Shown: positions 40,901 through 50,500, counted from the first letter of the stretch. The stretch: DNA of 64,000 nt from Bacteroides sp. GM023 (GCF_014750685.1 NZ_JAAXGE010000006.1:372001-436000); one strand, 5' to 3'. Translations and numbers: made by a program. The notes: generated by a model from the letters alone, not told the origin.

Positions 40901-43210
40901 ATGAAACGAATTACTACAACCGCAGCATTTTTATGTCTGTGCACGTTGATTATTGCGCAAAATTTGCAGTTAAGAGGAAGAATCGTATCCGGTAAAGAGC
41001 CGGTGGAGTTCGCCAATGTCATCTTACAGACCAAAGATTCCACTTTTATCTCCGGCGGTGTCACCGACCAACGGGGAAGGTTCAGCATGAACAACCTGCA
41101 AAAAGGAAATTATCAGCTACAAATATCCGGTTTAGGATATGAGACACGACAAGTCAGTTTACAGGATTTCACCTCAACACTCGATTTAGGCACTATCGCC
41201 ATCGACTCCGCCGCCATCGCGTTGAAGGAAGTCACCGTCACGGCTGCTTCGGTCATCAACCAGTCCGACCGTAAACTGGTCTTCCCCACTGCCCACCAGC
41301 TGAAAGCATCGACGGACGGACTTACGTTATTGCAACGACTGCAACTCAACCGGATACAGGTAGACCCGATACGGCAGACGATTACTTCTTCCAACCAGGG
41401 AGATGTGCAACTGCGCATCAACGGGGCAAAAGTGGAAATACAGGAGATTCTCTCCCTGCGTCCCGAAGACGTGATTCGTATTGAATATCACGACGAGCCC
41501 AGCCTGCGTTATGGGGATAATGCGGCAGCCGTCCTCGATTATATCGTCCGCCGCCATCAGACAGGCGGTTATATAGGAATCAATACGAATATTCCAATCA
41601 GCGCTATTTGGAGTAACAACAATGTGACAGCCAAAATCAATCATAAGAACTCGGAATGGGGAATTACCTACTATGGCGGCTACCGTTCATTCAATAATTA
41701 TTGGAGGGAAAACTCAGAGACATTCAATTTTGCGAGCCAGCCTTCTTTCACACGGTTGGAAGATGGTATCCCTGACAAGGTGAAGATGCATTGGGATTAT
41801 CTGACCATGACTTACAGCTATCAGGAATCAGAGAAATGGTTTATCAATGTGGCGCTTCGGGGTGGTTTCCGCGGAAACAAGCAGAATACCCAAAGTACAT
41901 TATATCCTATCAACAATCCCGACAACAGCGTGGCTATGAAAGATTATACGAGTTCGGACAGCAAATCACCGTCCCTTGACATCTACCTGCAACGCAACCT
42001 CAAAAACAACCAGGCGATTATTGTGAATGCAGTAGGCACATATATACGTACCTATGACGACCGGACTTACGAGGAAAAGAAACACTCCGATATCGTAACC
42101 GATATTTATTCGGCTACCCGTGGAAAGAAATATTCATTTATCGGTGAAGGTATTTATGAGAAAAGATTCACTAACAGTAAGTTCAGCACGGGTATCCGCC
42201 ATCAGCAGTCGCTGACTGAAAACAAATATGCGGGTACTTCTTCGGCAGAGACGCAGATGCAAGAAGCCTATACCGCCGCCTATGTGGAGTTCGGCAGTAA
42301 AGTGAAAAAGTTCAATTACTCGCTGGGGTTACAAGGAAGCCGTTCGTGGTTCAATCAGGAAGGCGAAGGATATCAGCAGTATTCTTTCCTGCCGCGTCTC
42401 CGGGTCGGTTACAGTTTCTCCGACCATGCTTCCATCCGTTATCAGGGAGATATTTCGAGAGGTACGCCCGCTTTGTCCGACCTGAACAATGTAGAACAGC
42501 TAATCGACTCCTTACAAATACGGCGGGGAAATCCGGGGTTAAAAATGTCGACTGTTTATAACAACACGTTGAATGTCGATTATCGCAAAGGGTTGTTCAG
42601 CGGTAGCCTTTACCTTTTATACCAATATCAGCATAAGCCCAATATGGAAGAGACAATCAGGGAGAACGACCTGTTCATCCGTACCATCGCCAACCAACGA
42701 AGTTGGCAGAAACTCAATCCAGAGATAGAAGTAAAGGTAGGTCCTATCAAAAATATACTAAGCCTGTCCGTAGCAACGGGTATCAATTACTTCGACAGCC
42801 GCGGGCACAATTACCACCATACTTATACAAATTGGTATTACCGTGCCAGCGCCATGGCTTCTTATAAGAACTGGAGTTCGTTCTTTGAAATACAGAGCCA
42901 CCGTAATAACTTTTATGGCGAAACACTGCAATATGGAGAAAACTATCATATCCTCGGAGTCAATTATCGCTACAAGCAATTAACCGCAGGAGTTATGGTG
43001 CTTAACCCTTTCAGCGACAACTACAAGGTGGGAAGCGAGAACTTCAGTTCATACGCTCCCTCAAAGAACTGGATGTATATCAAAGAAAGTTCCAGGATGT
43101 TCGCCATCAGCCTGTCGTGGAATTTCAGCTTCGGACGCAAATACGAATCTGCCGAAAAACGGCTTCACAACGAGGACAGCAACGCAGGAACACTCAAATC
43201 CGGGAAATAA
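40901..43210 (+). CDS. TonB-receptor-like outer-membrane beta-barrel protein
   Basis: A 769-residue protein with a signal peptide (MKRITTTAAFLCLCTLIIAQ). A carboxypeptidase-regulatory-like sandwich follows (about 22-105, LRGRIVSGKEPVEFANVILQTKDSTFISGGVTDQRGRF), then a plug-like region (about 110-225, LKEVTVTAASVINQSDRKLVFPT; LRINGAKVEIQEILSLRPEDVIRIEYHDEPSLRYGDNAAAVLDYIV) and a barrel of the outer-membrane protein beta-barrel (OMP_b-brl_3) type. Substrate unknown; not a canonical SusC (no SusD partner and no ATAIYGARGANG motif). A 10-bp palindrome AGTCGCGACT (40862-40871) lies in its leader. The barrel carries no terminal Phe; it ends in a polar KRLHNEDSNAGTLKSGK tail. Confidence 0.85.
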   Translation: MKRITTTAAFLCLCTLIIAQNLQLRGRIVSGKEPVEFANVILQTKDSTFISGGVTDQRGRFSMNNLQKGNYQLQISGLGYETRQVSLQDFTSTLDLGTIAIDSAAIALKEVTVTAASVINQSDRKLVFPTAHQLKASTDGLTLLQRLQLNRIQVDPIRQTITSSNQGDVQLRINGAKVEIQEILSLRPEDVIRIEYHDEPSLRYGDNAAAVLDYIVRRHQTGGYIGINTNIPISAIWSNNNVTAKINHKNSEWGITYYGGYRSFNNYWRENSETFNFASQPSFTRLEDGIPDKVKMHWDYLTMTYSYQESEKWFINVALRGGFRGNKQNTQSTLYPINNPDNSVAMKDYTSSDSKSPSLDIYLQRNLKNNQAIIVNAVGTYIRTYDDRTYEEKKHSDIVTDIYSATRGKKYSFIGEGIYEKRFTNSKFSTGIRHQQSLTENKYAGTSSAETQMQEAYTAAYVEFGSKVKKFNYSLGLQGSRSWFNQEGEGYQQYSFLPRLRVGYSFSDHASIRYQGDISRGTPALSDLNNVEQLIDSLQIRRGNPGLKMSTVYNNTLNVDYRKGLFSGSLYLLYQYQHKPNMEETIRENDLFIRTIANQRSWQKLNPEIEVKVGPIKNILSLSVATGINYFDSRGHNYHHTYTNWYYRASAMASYKNWSSFFEIQSHRNNFYGETLQYGENYHILGVNYRYKQLTAGVMVLNPFSDNYKVGSENFSSYAPSKNWMYIKESSRMFAISLSWNFSFGRKYESAEKRLHNEDSNAGTLKSGK

Positions 43211-43233
43211 CTTTCCCGGACGGACGTCAAGCA

Positions 43234-43788
43234 TCAAACAGGTTGCTTACGGACTACACGTGCCGGATTCCCGACTGCAATACTGTCGTCGGGAATATCT
43301 TTTGTAACGACACTCCCCGCCCCTATCACACAACGATTACCGATAGTCACGCCGGGACAGATGATAGCTCCGCCGCCAATCCAACAATCTTCGCCAATCG
43401 TCACAGGATAGGCATATTCTTTCGGACTTCTTCTTTCCAAATAATCCATCGGATGATGCGGAGTATAAATCTGCACGCAAGGCCCAATCAGCGTATGAGC
43501 GCCAATCGTGATATATCCTCCGTCAAGGAATGTACAATTGGCATTGATAAACACATGTTCGCCCACCCTGATTCCATCTCCATGGTCACAATGGAAAGGC
43601 GGACATATAACCGACGTTTCAGGAATACCCGGCACCAGTTCTTCCAGCAACTCCCTGTATCCTTCATCATACGTACTCAATCCCCGCATACGCGCCAACA
43701 ACTTCTTGGCATGTTCAAAACGCACCTGCAACTCCGGCACAGACATATCAGCCAACTGGCTGCTGCGCATCTTTTCTACTTCCGTCAT
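43234..43788 (-). CDS. Maltose O-acetyltransferase-like hexapeptide acetyltransferase
   Basis: A 184-residue left-handed beta-helix acetyltransferase. The N-terminal cap (about 1-60, MTEVEKMRSSQLADMSV...LLARMRGLSTYDEGY) is the Mac domain. Hexapeptide repeats follow: IRVGEHVFINANCTFLDGGYITIGAHTLIGPCVQIYTPHHPMDYLERR, YPVTIGEDCWIGGGAIICPGVTIGNRCVIGAGSVVTKDIPDDSIAVGNPARVVRK. The catalytic His is in the TPHHPMD loop. It acetylates sugars or galactosides with acetyl-CoA; the exact acceptor is unclear. It follows yaaA by 3 bp, so they are co-transcribed. Confidence 0.9.
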   Translation of the reverse strand: MTEVEKMRSSQLADMSVPELQVRFEHAKKLLARMRGLSTYDEGYRELLEELVPGIPETSVICPPFHCDHGDGIRVGEHVFINANCTFLDGGYITIGAHTLIGPCVQIYTPHHPMDYLERRSPKEYAYPVTIGEDCWIGGGAIICPGVTIGNRCVIGAGSVVTKDIPDDSIAVGNPARVVRKQPV

Positions 43789-43791
43789 ACT

Positions 43792-44565
43792 TTATACCTC
43801 TTTACCATTCGTGAATACAAACTTCTTTTCGTCCGAAAGGGACTCGTTAAACTCGAATCCTTCCCATGAGAAACTCTTCAGTTTTTCCGGTTTTTCTATC
43901 TTATTCTTCAGGATGAAACGTGTCATTTCGCCACGGGACATCTTTATATAAATCACTATCGAAGCCAATTTCCCATTCTTCCACACTTGAAATTCGGGGG
44001 TAATGACACGCACCTCTTTCTCCACCCGTTTCCAGTCGAACAGGCTTTTCATCTCGTCACTTGCCAGGTTGCAGAGTATTCCGCCCGCTTTCTTTATATC
44101 TTCTATGAACACGTCCGTCAGGCGGGATTGCCAATAAGAGAACAGAGTCTGATTTCCCAACTCCGGCAGCACCACATCGCCCTCTAAGCGATAGGAACGA
44201 ATGGTATCCAACGGCCTCAACAGACCATAACAGAAAGAAGTCAGCCGCAGATGTTCCTGCGCATATTCCAATTCTTTTTTGGAGAAATCCTTTGCGTTCA
44301 GACGTTTGAACACAATTCCGGTATACGCCAGCAAAGCGGGAAGTTCCGGTGTTCCTTCCGCATGAAAGGCTTGATAACGCTTATAATTCTCTACGGCTAT
44401 CTTCGAATTCACACGCAACAGGCGTTCCAGTTCGTCCACCGAAAACTGGGACATCTGCAAAGCAATCCCGGACGCTTCTTTTTGAAAACGCGGAACTGTG
44501 TTCAAAGGCACTTTCACCTTTGAAGTCTCACTCATAGTCTTGGCACAGGATAGAAGTACTAACAT
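43792..44565 (-). CDS. yaaA: Peroxide-stress protein YaaA (DUF328)
   Basis: A 257-residue cytoplasmic protein. I take the ATG at 44565 (MLVLLSCAKTMSETSK), which corresponds to the MLILLSPAKTL start of the family, rather than the upstream ATG at 44598. Further signatures are LLAYTGIVFKRLNAKDFSKKELEYAQEHLRLTSFCYGLLRPLDTIRSYRLEG and GGILCNLASDEMKSLFDWKRVEKEVRVITPEFQ. YaaA limits intracellular free iron and DNA damage under hydrogen peroxide in E. coli and has a DNA-binding fold. Divergent from the GH20 gene. Confidence 0.93.
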   Translation of the reverse strand: MLVLLSCAKTMSETSKVKVPLNTVPRFQKEASGIALQMSQFSVDELERLLRVNSKIAVENYKRYQAFHAEGTPELPALLAYTGIVFKRLNAKDFSKKELEYAQEHLRLTSFCYGLLRPLDTIRSYRLEGDVVLPELGNQTLFSYWQSRLTDVFIEDIKKAGGILCNLASDEMKSLFDWKRVEKEVRVITPEFQVWKNGKLASIVIYIKMSRGEMTRFILKNKIEKPEKLKSFSWEGFEFNESLSDEKKFVFTNGKEV

Positions 44566-44702
44566 GTTTAAATCTGATTTTATCTTTTTAAAAAACAAAA
44601 ATAAAAAATAATTCGCTTCTCTTACCGATGGATAGCCAAATTATCCTTACTTTCACCCGATAATTAACGTTAATCATTTATTAATAACAAAAAATCCCCC
44701 TT

Positions 44703-46685
44703 ATGAGACACACACTAATCCCCCTGAAAGTGCTATGCTTATTGACTATCTTTTGTTTGACCGGGAATTTATCCCGCGCTGCTGTTAATCCAAAACCATT
44801 CGTCGTCCCCGAACTGAAACAATGGACGGGAAAAGACGGTAACTTTATCCCGGGAACGGACGCGAAAATCGTCTGCACTTCTTCCAATCCCGAACTGTTG
44901 AGAGTAGCTCAAATGTTCGCCGACGATTATCAACAAATGTTCGGACAGGCATTGAGCGTGACGGAAGGCAAGGCGAAAGCCGGAGATTTCGTCCTATCGT
45001 TATCAACAGACAAGAAATTGGGACAAGAAGGCTATGACATCAAGATAGCCGACCGCGTGACGCTCTCCGCCCCGACCCTTACCGGACTTTACTGGAGCAC
45101 ACGCACCCTCCTGCAAATAGCGGAACAAACCGCCGACCACCAACTACCCAAAGGGACTATCCGCGATTATCCCGACTATCCTATCCGTGGATTTATGATA
45201 GACTGCGGACGTAAATTTATCCCGATGTCTTATCTGCAAGACTTGGTGAAAATCATGGCTTACTACAAGATGAACACCTTGCAAGTCCATCTGAACGACA
45301 ACGGATTCAAGCAATATTTCGAACACAACTGGGACAAGACGTATGCCGCTTTCCGCCTGGAATCGGATACGTATCCGGGACTGACCGCCCGCGACGGTTC
45401 TTATTCCAAAAAGGAATTTATTGATTTCCAAAAGCAGGCAGCCGCCAACTTTATAGAAATCATACCGGAAATAGATATTCCCGCCCATTCACTTGCATTC
45501 GCCCATTACAAACCGGAAATCGGGAGCAAAGAATATGGAATGGATCATCTCGACCTCTTCAAACCGGAAACGTATGAATTTGTAGATGCTTTGTTCAAAG
45601 AATACCTGGAAGGAGACAATCCCGTATTTGTAGGCAAGCGCGTACACATCGGCACTGACGAATACTCGAACGCGAAAAAGGAAGTAGTAGAAAAATTCCG
45701 TGCATTCACCGACCACTATATCCGCCTGGTAGAAGGATTCGGCAAGCAGGCAGTAGTATGGGGTGCGCTCACTCATGCCAAAGGTGACACTCCGGTCAAA
45801 TCAAAGGACGTTCTTATGAATGCCTGGTACAACGGATATGCTGACCCGGCAACCATGATAAAGGATGGTTATCAGCTAATCAGCCTTCCGGACGGAATGG
45901 TTTATATTGTTCCGATAGCAGGATACTATCAGGACTATCTCAACGAATCATTCTTATACAACAAATGGACACCGGCGCATATCGGCAAAGCTGTATTCGA
46001 AGAAAAGCATCCTGCTATCCTCGGTGGTATGTTTGCCATTTGGAATGACCATGTAGGCAATGGAATTTCCGTGAAAGATATTCATCACCGTGTATTCCCC
46101 GCCCTGCAAACTCTTGCCGTGAAAATGTGGACAGGTAAAGATACGAGCCTGCCTTTCGAAGCATACAAGGAGAAACGTGCCGCTATCAGTGAAGCTCCCG
46201 GAGTCAATCAGATGGGAAGAATCGGCAAAAGTCCCGCATTAGTCTATGAACGTTCCACAGTTGCTCCCGGCAGTACGTCCGATTATCCTGAAATCGGCTA
46301 TAACTATACAGTCAGTTTTGACATCACCGGAGCACCGGAGAAAAGCGGAACAGAACTATTCCGTTCACCGAACGCCGTCTTCTACCTGACAGACCCGATT
46401 CGCGGCATGATGGGTTTTGCACGCGACGGTTATTTGAATACTTTCCCATATAAGGTAAATCCGGGAGAGAAGGCTACGATTCAGATTGAAGGTGACAACC
46501 GTGGAACTACACTGAGAGTGAACGGAAAGGTAATTGAAGAAATGAATATGCAGAAACTTTACTTCAATGCGGGAAAAGACTCCATGAACTATATCCGCAC
46601 ATTGGTTTTCCCACTGGAAAAAGCGGGAGATTTCAATAGCCGGATAGAAAATCTAAAGGTATATAATTACTGTGTAAGCAAATAA
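44703..46685 (+). CDS. GH20 beta-N-acetylhexosaminidase
   Basis: A 660-residue secreted enzyme (signal peptide to about 26; no lipobox). GH20b-type N-terminal domain about 30-155, then the TIM barrel from DYPIRGFMIDCGRKFIPMSYLQDLVKIMAYYKMNTLQVHLNDN (158-200). The catalytic Asp-Glu pair is D319-E320 in VHIGTDEYSN. A C-terminal LamG-like beta-sandwich (about 500-660, SFDITGAPEKSGTELFRSP...; IENLKVYNYCVSK) follows. It removes terminal GlcNAc/GalNAc from host or microbial glycans in the periplasm or outside. It is not adjacent to a SusCD pair. Its 3' flank holds unusual repeats. Confidence 0.93.
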   Translation: MRHTLIPLKVLCLLTIFCLTGNLSRAAVNPKPFVVPELKQWTGKDGNFIPGTDAKIVCTSSNPELLRVAQMFADDYQQMFGQALSVTEGKAKAGDFVLSLSTDKKLGQEGYDIKIADRVTLSAPTLTGLYWSTRTLLQIAEQTADHQLPKGTIRDYPDYPIRGFMIDCGRKFIPMSYLQDLVKIMAYYKMNTLQVHLNDNGFKQYFEHNWDKTYAAFRLESDTYPGLTARDGSYSKKEFIDFQKQAAANFIEIIPEIDIPAHSLAFAHYKPEIGSKEYGMDHLDLFKPETYEFVDALFKEYLEGDNPVFVGKRVHIGTDEYSNAKKEVVEKFRAFTDHYIRLVEGFGKQAVVWGALTHAKGDTPVKSKDVLMNAWYNGYADPATMIKDGYQLISLPDGMVYIVPIAGYYQDYLNESFLYNKWTPAHIGKAVFEEKHPAILGGMFAIWNDHVGNGISVKDIHHRVFPALQTLAVKMWTGKDTSLPFEAYKEKRAAISEAPGVNQMGRIGKSPALVYERSTVAPGSTSDYPEIGYNYTVSFDITGAPEKSGTELFRSPNAVFYLTDPIRGMMGFARDGYLNTFPYKVNPGEKATIQIEGDNRGTTLRVNGKVIEEMNMQKLYFNAGKDSMNYIRTLVFPLEKAGDFNSRIENLKVYNYCVSK

Positions 46686-46728
46686 TAATAAGTAAGCCTA
46701 CACATATAATTTCCCACTTTTCTCTTTC

Positions 46729-46835
46729 AACCTATCACCGTCCTTCCAAGATGCTTTATTCATCGCACTTTCAGGGATGGTGATAGGTTGCTTTCATCTA
46801 TCACCTTATCTATCACCTATCACCTTATCTATCAC
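46729..46835. repeat. CTATCACC inverted and tandem repeats
   Basis: AACCTATCACC at 46729-46739 faces GGTGATAGGTT at 46779-46789. Four CTATCAC copies follow at 46798, 46810, 46817 and 46829 with TTAT or no linker, giving a 19-bp composite period. Their distance from the GH20 stop (46685) is short, so they would be in its 3' UTR. Confidence 0.75.
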
Positions 46836-46967
46836 CTTCGACAAAAGGATTATCAATAGAAGAAAAGTCACGGCTGCTATGGACAGCTATTTTCTATTAA
46901 ACTTGAAATTTCATTCTGCATAGGGATAACTTCAGCAAGCTATACTTCTAAAAATCAAACCCTTATA

Positions 46968-47099
46968 GTTTCCTACAATTTCCTGCAATGGAAACTCTAG
47001 TTTCTCACCGAGGAAACGCCAGTTTCCTTACGGGGACACTGGCGTTCCCCAGTATGGAAACTCGCGTTTCTCTATAGGGAAACGGCTCTATCATTAAGG
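46968..47099. repeat. Second dyad array with 22-bp period
   Basis: Six consecutive 22-bp units start at 46968, 46990, 47012, 47034, 47056 and 47078. Units two, three and five follow GGAAAC-NNNN-GTTTCY, the fourth GGACAC-NNNN-GTTCCC; the first and last are degenerate. The remaining 6 bp of each unit are variable. Units at 47012 and 47034 also pair with each other through CGCCAGT/ACTGGCG. The sequence is unrelated to the array at 28.4 kb but the period is the same. Confidence 0.85.
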
Positions 47100-47128
47100 C
47101 TCCCGAAATTTAGTCTTACTGCAAAAGA

Positions 47129-47165
47129 AAAGCTCCCCCTTTGGACCGGCCAAAGAGGGAGCTTT
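47129..47165 (-). terminator. Terminator of carB
   Basis: Arms 47129-47144 and 47150-47165 (AAAGCTCCCCCTTTGG with CCAAAGAGGGAGCTTT) pair at 15 of 16 positions around a 5-nt loop. A-rich and T-rich flanks allow use from both strands. Confidence 0.85.
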
Positions 47166-47196
47166 TGTTATTTGAATAAACAGCTAAAGCAGTTTT

Positions 47197-50100
47197 TTAT
47201 TTGTATTCCTGCCAGCTCTTAATCTGAATATCGCTCAGTTTCAGTTCACAGAATGCTTCGATAAAGGCACTTGCCAGGCGAGCATTGGTAATCAACGGAA
47301 TGTTATGGTCGATTGCGCCACGACGGATACGGTAACCGTTTGTCAATTCGCGTTTGCTATGATTCTTCGGAATGTTAACAATCAAATCGAACTTGTGGTC
47401 GGCAATCATCTTCATCACGTTGTTTTCCGCACCCGGCTTTTCGTCCGGCCAGTAAACCGGAGTAGTATCCACACCGTGAGCGTTCAGGAAGGCAGCAGTT
47501 CCGGCAGTAGCGTAAATCTGATAACCTTTAGCGAACAGCATACGGCTGGCATCCAGCAAATCAACTTTTGATTTCATAGCACCTGAAGAGAACATTACTG
47601 CTTTTTCAGGAATCTTGAAGCCGGTAGCAATCATTGCGTTCAGCAATGCTTCAGAGAAGTCGTCACCGATACATCCCACTTCACCTGTAGAAGACATATC
47701 TACGCCCAATACCGGGTCAGCCTTGTGCAGACGGGAGAAGGAGAATTGAGAAGCTTTTACGCCAATCCAGTCAATATCGAATGCGGACTTATCCGGACGT
47801 GAGTATGGAGCATCCAGCATGATGCGGGTAGCGGTTTCGATAAAGTTACGTTTCAGTACTTTAGAAACAAACGGGAAGCTACGAGAAGCACGCAGGTTAC
47901 ATTCGATTACTTTCACCTCGTTGTTGCGGGCAAGGAACTGAATGTTGAACGGACCGGAGATATTAAGTTCTTTTGCAATCTCACGGCTGATTTTCTTGAT
48001 GCGGCGTGCAGTCGCGAAGTAAATCTTCTGAGCCGGGAATACCAACGTAGCGTCACCAGAGTGAACACCTGCAAATTCCACGTGTTCGGAGATTGCGTAC
48101 TCTACCACTTCACCATTCTGTGCAACAGCGTCAAATTCAATTTCTTTTGTATTTTCGAGGAATTGAGAAACAACTACCGGAAATTCCTTAGAAACTTCGG
48201 CAGCCATCTTCAGGAAGTTCTCCAGTTCTTCATCATCGTAGCAAACATTCATTGCAGCTCCCGAAAGAACGTAAGAAGGACGAACCAATACCGGATAACC
48301 CACTTTTTCTACGAAACCTTTCACTTCTTCAAGACTGGTAAGTTCCATCCAAGCCGGTTGGTCTATACCCAGTTGGTCGAGCATAGCAGAGAACTTGTTA
48401 CGGTTTTCGGCACGGTCGATGGAAATCGGAGAAGTACCCAGTACAGGAACTGACTGACGATACAGTTTCATAGCCAGGTTGTTCGGAATCTGTCCACCTA
48501 CGGAAACGATGACGCCGCGAGGTTGTTCAAGGTCGATTACGTCAAGTACACGTTCGAAAGAAAGTTCGTCGAAATACAGACGGTCGCACATATCATAGTC
48601 GGTAGAAACCGTTTCGGGGTTGTAGTTAATCATGATAGACTTGTAACCCAGTTTGCGGGCAGTCTGAACAGCGTTCACCGAGCACCAGTCAAATTCTACC
48701 GAGCTACCGATACGGTAAGCACCCGAACCCAGTACGACTACTGATTTCTCATTCTTATAATAGTTTACATCATAACCTTCTGTTGCATAGGTCATATACA
48801 GGTAGTTGGTCAGTTCCGAGTGTTCGGAAGCGATGGTATTGATGCGTTTTACAGCCGGAAGGATGCCCAAAGATTTACGATAAGCACGTACGGCAAGGTT
48901 TTCTTTCTCCATGTTTCCAACCGGATTCAGAACGAAACGGGCGATTTGGAAGTCAGAGAAACCTAATACTTTTGCTTCACGCATTACGTCAGCCGGGATA
49001 TCTTCCACCTTATTATAAGCGGACAATTTAGCTTTGTAATCAACGATATTTTTCAGTTTGCCGAGGAACCAGGGGTCAATCTTTGTCAGGTCGTGGATAC
49101 GTTCGATGCTGTATCCTTCTTCCATAGCTTGTGCGATAGAGAAGATACGCAAGTCAGTCGGACGTGAAAGTTCCTTGTCGAGGTCGTCGAAGTGAAGTTC
49201 GTCGTTACCAACGAAACCGTGCATACCCTGACCAATCATACGAAGACCTTTCTGGATAATTTCTTCGAAAGAGCGGCCGATAGACATGATTTCGCCTACT
49301 GACTTCATGCTTGAACCGATTTCGCGGGATACACCGGCGAATTTCGTCAAGTCCCAACGAGGGATTTTACAGATATAGTAGTCGAGTTGCGGAGCAGCAT
49401 AAGCTGAGTTCGGAGTTCCCATCTCGCCGATTTGGTCGAGTGAGTACCCCAAAGCAATCTTAGCGGCAACGAATGCCAACGGATAACCGGTAGCCTTGGA
49501 AGCCAAAGCGGAAGAACGGCTCAGACGGGCGTTTACTTCAATCACACGGTAGTCGTCCGTATCAGAGTTGAAAGCGTACTGGATGTTACATTCACCTACG
49601 ATGCCGAGGTGGCGGATACATTTCGTAGAAAGTTCCTGCAACATTTTCAGTTCCTTGTCGTCCAGTGAGCAAGTAGGAGCAACAACGATAGATTCACCTG
49701 TGTGGATACCCAGCGGGTCGAAGTTTTCCATGCTGGCAACTGTGAAGCAGTGGTCGTTAGCATCGCGGATTACTTCAAATTCGATTTCTTTCCAGCCTTT
49801 CAGAGATTCTTCTACAAGGATTTGTTTAGAGAAGGCGAATGAGCTTTCTGCCAGTTTCAGGAATTCTTCCTCGTCAGCGCAGATACCACTACCAAGACCA
49901 CCCAATGCGTAAGCCGAGCGTACCATCACCGGATAACCGATTTTGCGGGCTGCGGCAATCGCGTCTTCCATGCTTTCTACAGCCTGGCTCACCGGAGTCT
50001 TCATGTCGATTTCGTCCAGTTTCTTAACGAACAAGTCGCGGTCTTCTGTGTACATGATGGCTTCTACCGATGTACCAAGCACTTTCACTCCGTACTTATC

Positions 50101-50418
50101 AAGAATACCTTGTGTGTAGAGTTCCGCGCCGCAGTTCAGTGCAGTCTGTCCGCCGAATGCCAGCAGGATGCCGTCGGGATTCTCTTTCTTGATAATTTCT
50201 TCTACAAAATAAGTATTTACGGGAAGGAAATACACTTTATCGGCGATACCTTCAGAAGTCTGAATGGTTGCGATGTTCGGGTTTACCAATACTGAGCTGA
50301 TACCTTCTTCTTTCAAAGCTTTCAGTGCTTGTGAGCCTGAGTAGTCGAACTCTCCGGCTTGTCCGATTTTGAGTGCTCCAGAGCCCAAAACGAGAACTTT
50401 CTTGATTTCCTTTTCCAT
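47197..50418 (-). CDS. carB: Carbamoyl-phosphate synthase large subunit
   Basis: A 1073-residue enzyme, the same length as E. coli CarB. It makes carbamoyl phosphate from bicarbonate, ammonia (via CarA) and 2 ATP for pyrimidine and arginine synthesis. Two ATP-grasp halves are visible: KVLVLGSGALKIGQAGEFDYSGSQALKAL (about 7-35) with VMVRSAYALGGLGSGICADEEEF, and VVVLGSGAYRIGSSVEFDWCSVNAVQTARKLGYKSIMINYNPETVSTDYD (from about 560) with VLVRPSYVLSGAAMNVCYDDEEL. The C-terminal MGS-like allosteric domain (about 935-1073) ends GYRIRRGAIDHNIPLITNARLASAFIEAF. carA is not in the window. A leader with an ORF and a terminator precedes it. Confidence 0.97.
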   Translation of the reverse strand: MEKEIKKVLVLGSGALKIGQAGEFDYSGSQALKALKEEGISSVLVNPNIATIQTSEGIADKVYFLPVNTYFVEEIIKKENPDGILLAFGGQTALNCGAELYTQGILDKYGVKVLGTSVEAIMYTEDRDLFVKKLDEIDMKTPVSQAVESMEDAIAAARKIGYPVMVRSAYALGGLGSGICADEEEFLKLAESSFAFSKQILVEESLKGWKEIEFEVIRDANDHCFTVASMENFDPLGIHTGESIVVAPTCSLDDKELKMLQELSTKCIRHLGIVGECNIQYAFNSDTDDYRVIEVNARLSRSSALASKATGYPLAFVAAKIALGYSLDQIGEMGTPNSAYAAPQLDYYICKIPRWDLTKFAGVSREIGSSMKSVGEIMSIGRSFEEIIQKGLRMIGQGMHGFVGNDELHFDDLDKELSRPTDLRIFSIAQAMEEGYSIERIHDLTKIDPWFLGKLKNIVDYKAKLSAYNKVEDIPADVMREAKVLGFSDFQIARFVLNPVGNMEKENLAVRAYRKSLGILPAVKRINTIASEHSELTNYLYMTYATEGYDVNYYKNEKSVVVLGSGAYRIGSSVEFDWCSVNAVQTARKLGYKSIMINYNPETVSTDYDMCDRLYFDELSFERVLDVIDLEQPRGVIVSVGGQIPNNLAMKLYRQSVPVLGTSPISIDRAENRNKFSAMLDQLGIDQPAWMELTSLEEVKGFVEKVGYPVLVRPSYVLSGAAMNVCYDDEELENFLKMAAEVSKEFPVVVSQFLENTKEIEFDAVAQNGEVVEYAISEHVEFAGVHSGDATLVFPAQKIYFATARRIKKISREIAKELNISGPFNIQFLARNNEVKVIECNLRASRSFPFVSKVLKRNFIETATRIMLDAPYSRPDKSAFDIDWIGVKASQFSFSRLHKADPVLGVDMSSTGEVGCIGDDFSEALLNAMIATGFKIPEKAVMFSSGAMKSKVDLLDASRMLFAKGYQIYATAGTAAFLNAHGVDTTPVYWPDEKPGAENNVMKMIADHKFDLIVNIPKNHSKRELTNGYRIRRGAIDHNIPLITNARLASAFIEAFCELKLSDIQIKSWQEYK

Positions 50419-50462
50419 TTCTTTTGTTGTTATAATAAGTTGTTGTTTCTAAGTTCGTTCAT

Positions 50463-50500
50463 AAAAAAAATGCGTTACCCTCAAAAAAGGATTAACGCAT
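50463..50500 (-). terminator. Terminator-like hairpin in the carB leader (candidate attenuator)
   Basis: Minus strand: ATGCGTTA (50477-50470 side) pairs with TAACGCAT (50500-50493 side), with extra CC/GG pairing inside, followed by eight T (50470-50463). It lies 45 bp upstream of the carB ATG and downstream of the carB promoter, so it must act on carB transcription. Confidence 0.7.

Larger units (their letters stand above)
46686..47196. other. Repeat-rich gap between convergent GH20 and carB genes
   Basis: 511 bp with no convincing ORF. It holds an 11-bp inverted repeat AACCTATCACC/GGTGATAGGTT (46729-46739 and 46779-46789), CTATCAC repeats spaced 12, 7 and 12 bp (46798-46835), the 22-bp-period array (46968-47099) and the carB terminator (47129-47165). 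Confidence 0.85.

Noticed and set aside
40901..43210. SusC of a second PUL
   Set aside because: No SusD follows, and SusC-specific plug motifs are missing.
46968..47099. CRISPR array or insertion-sequence end
   Set aside because: No constant repeat with unique spacers, no transposase or terminal duplication; only dyad units of fixed period.
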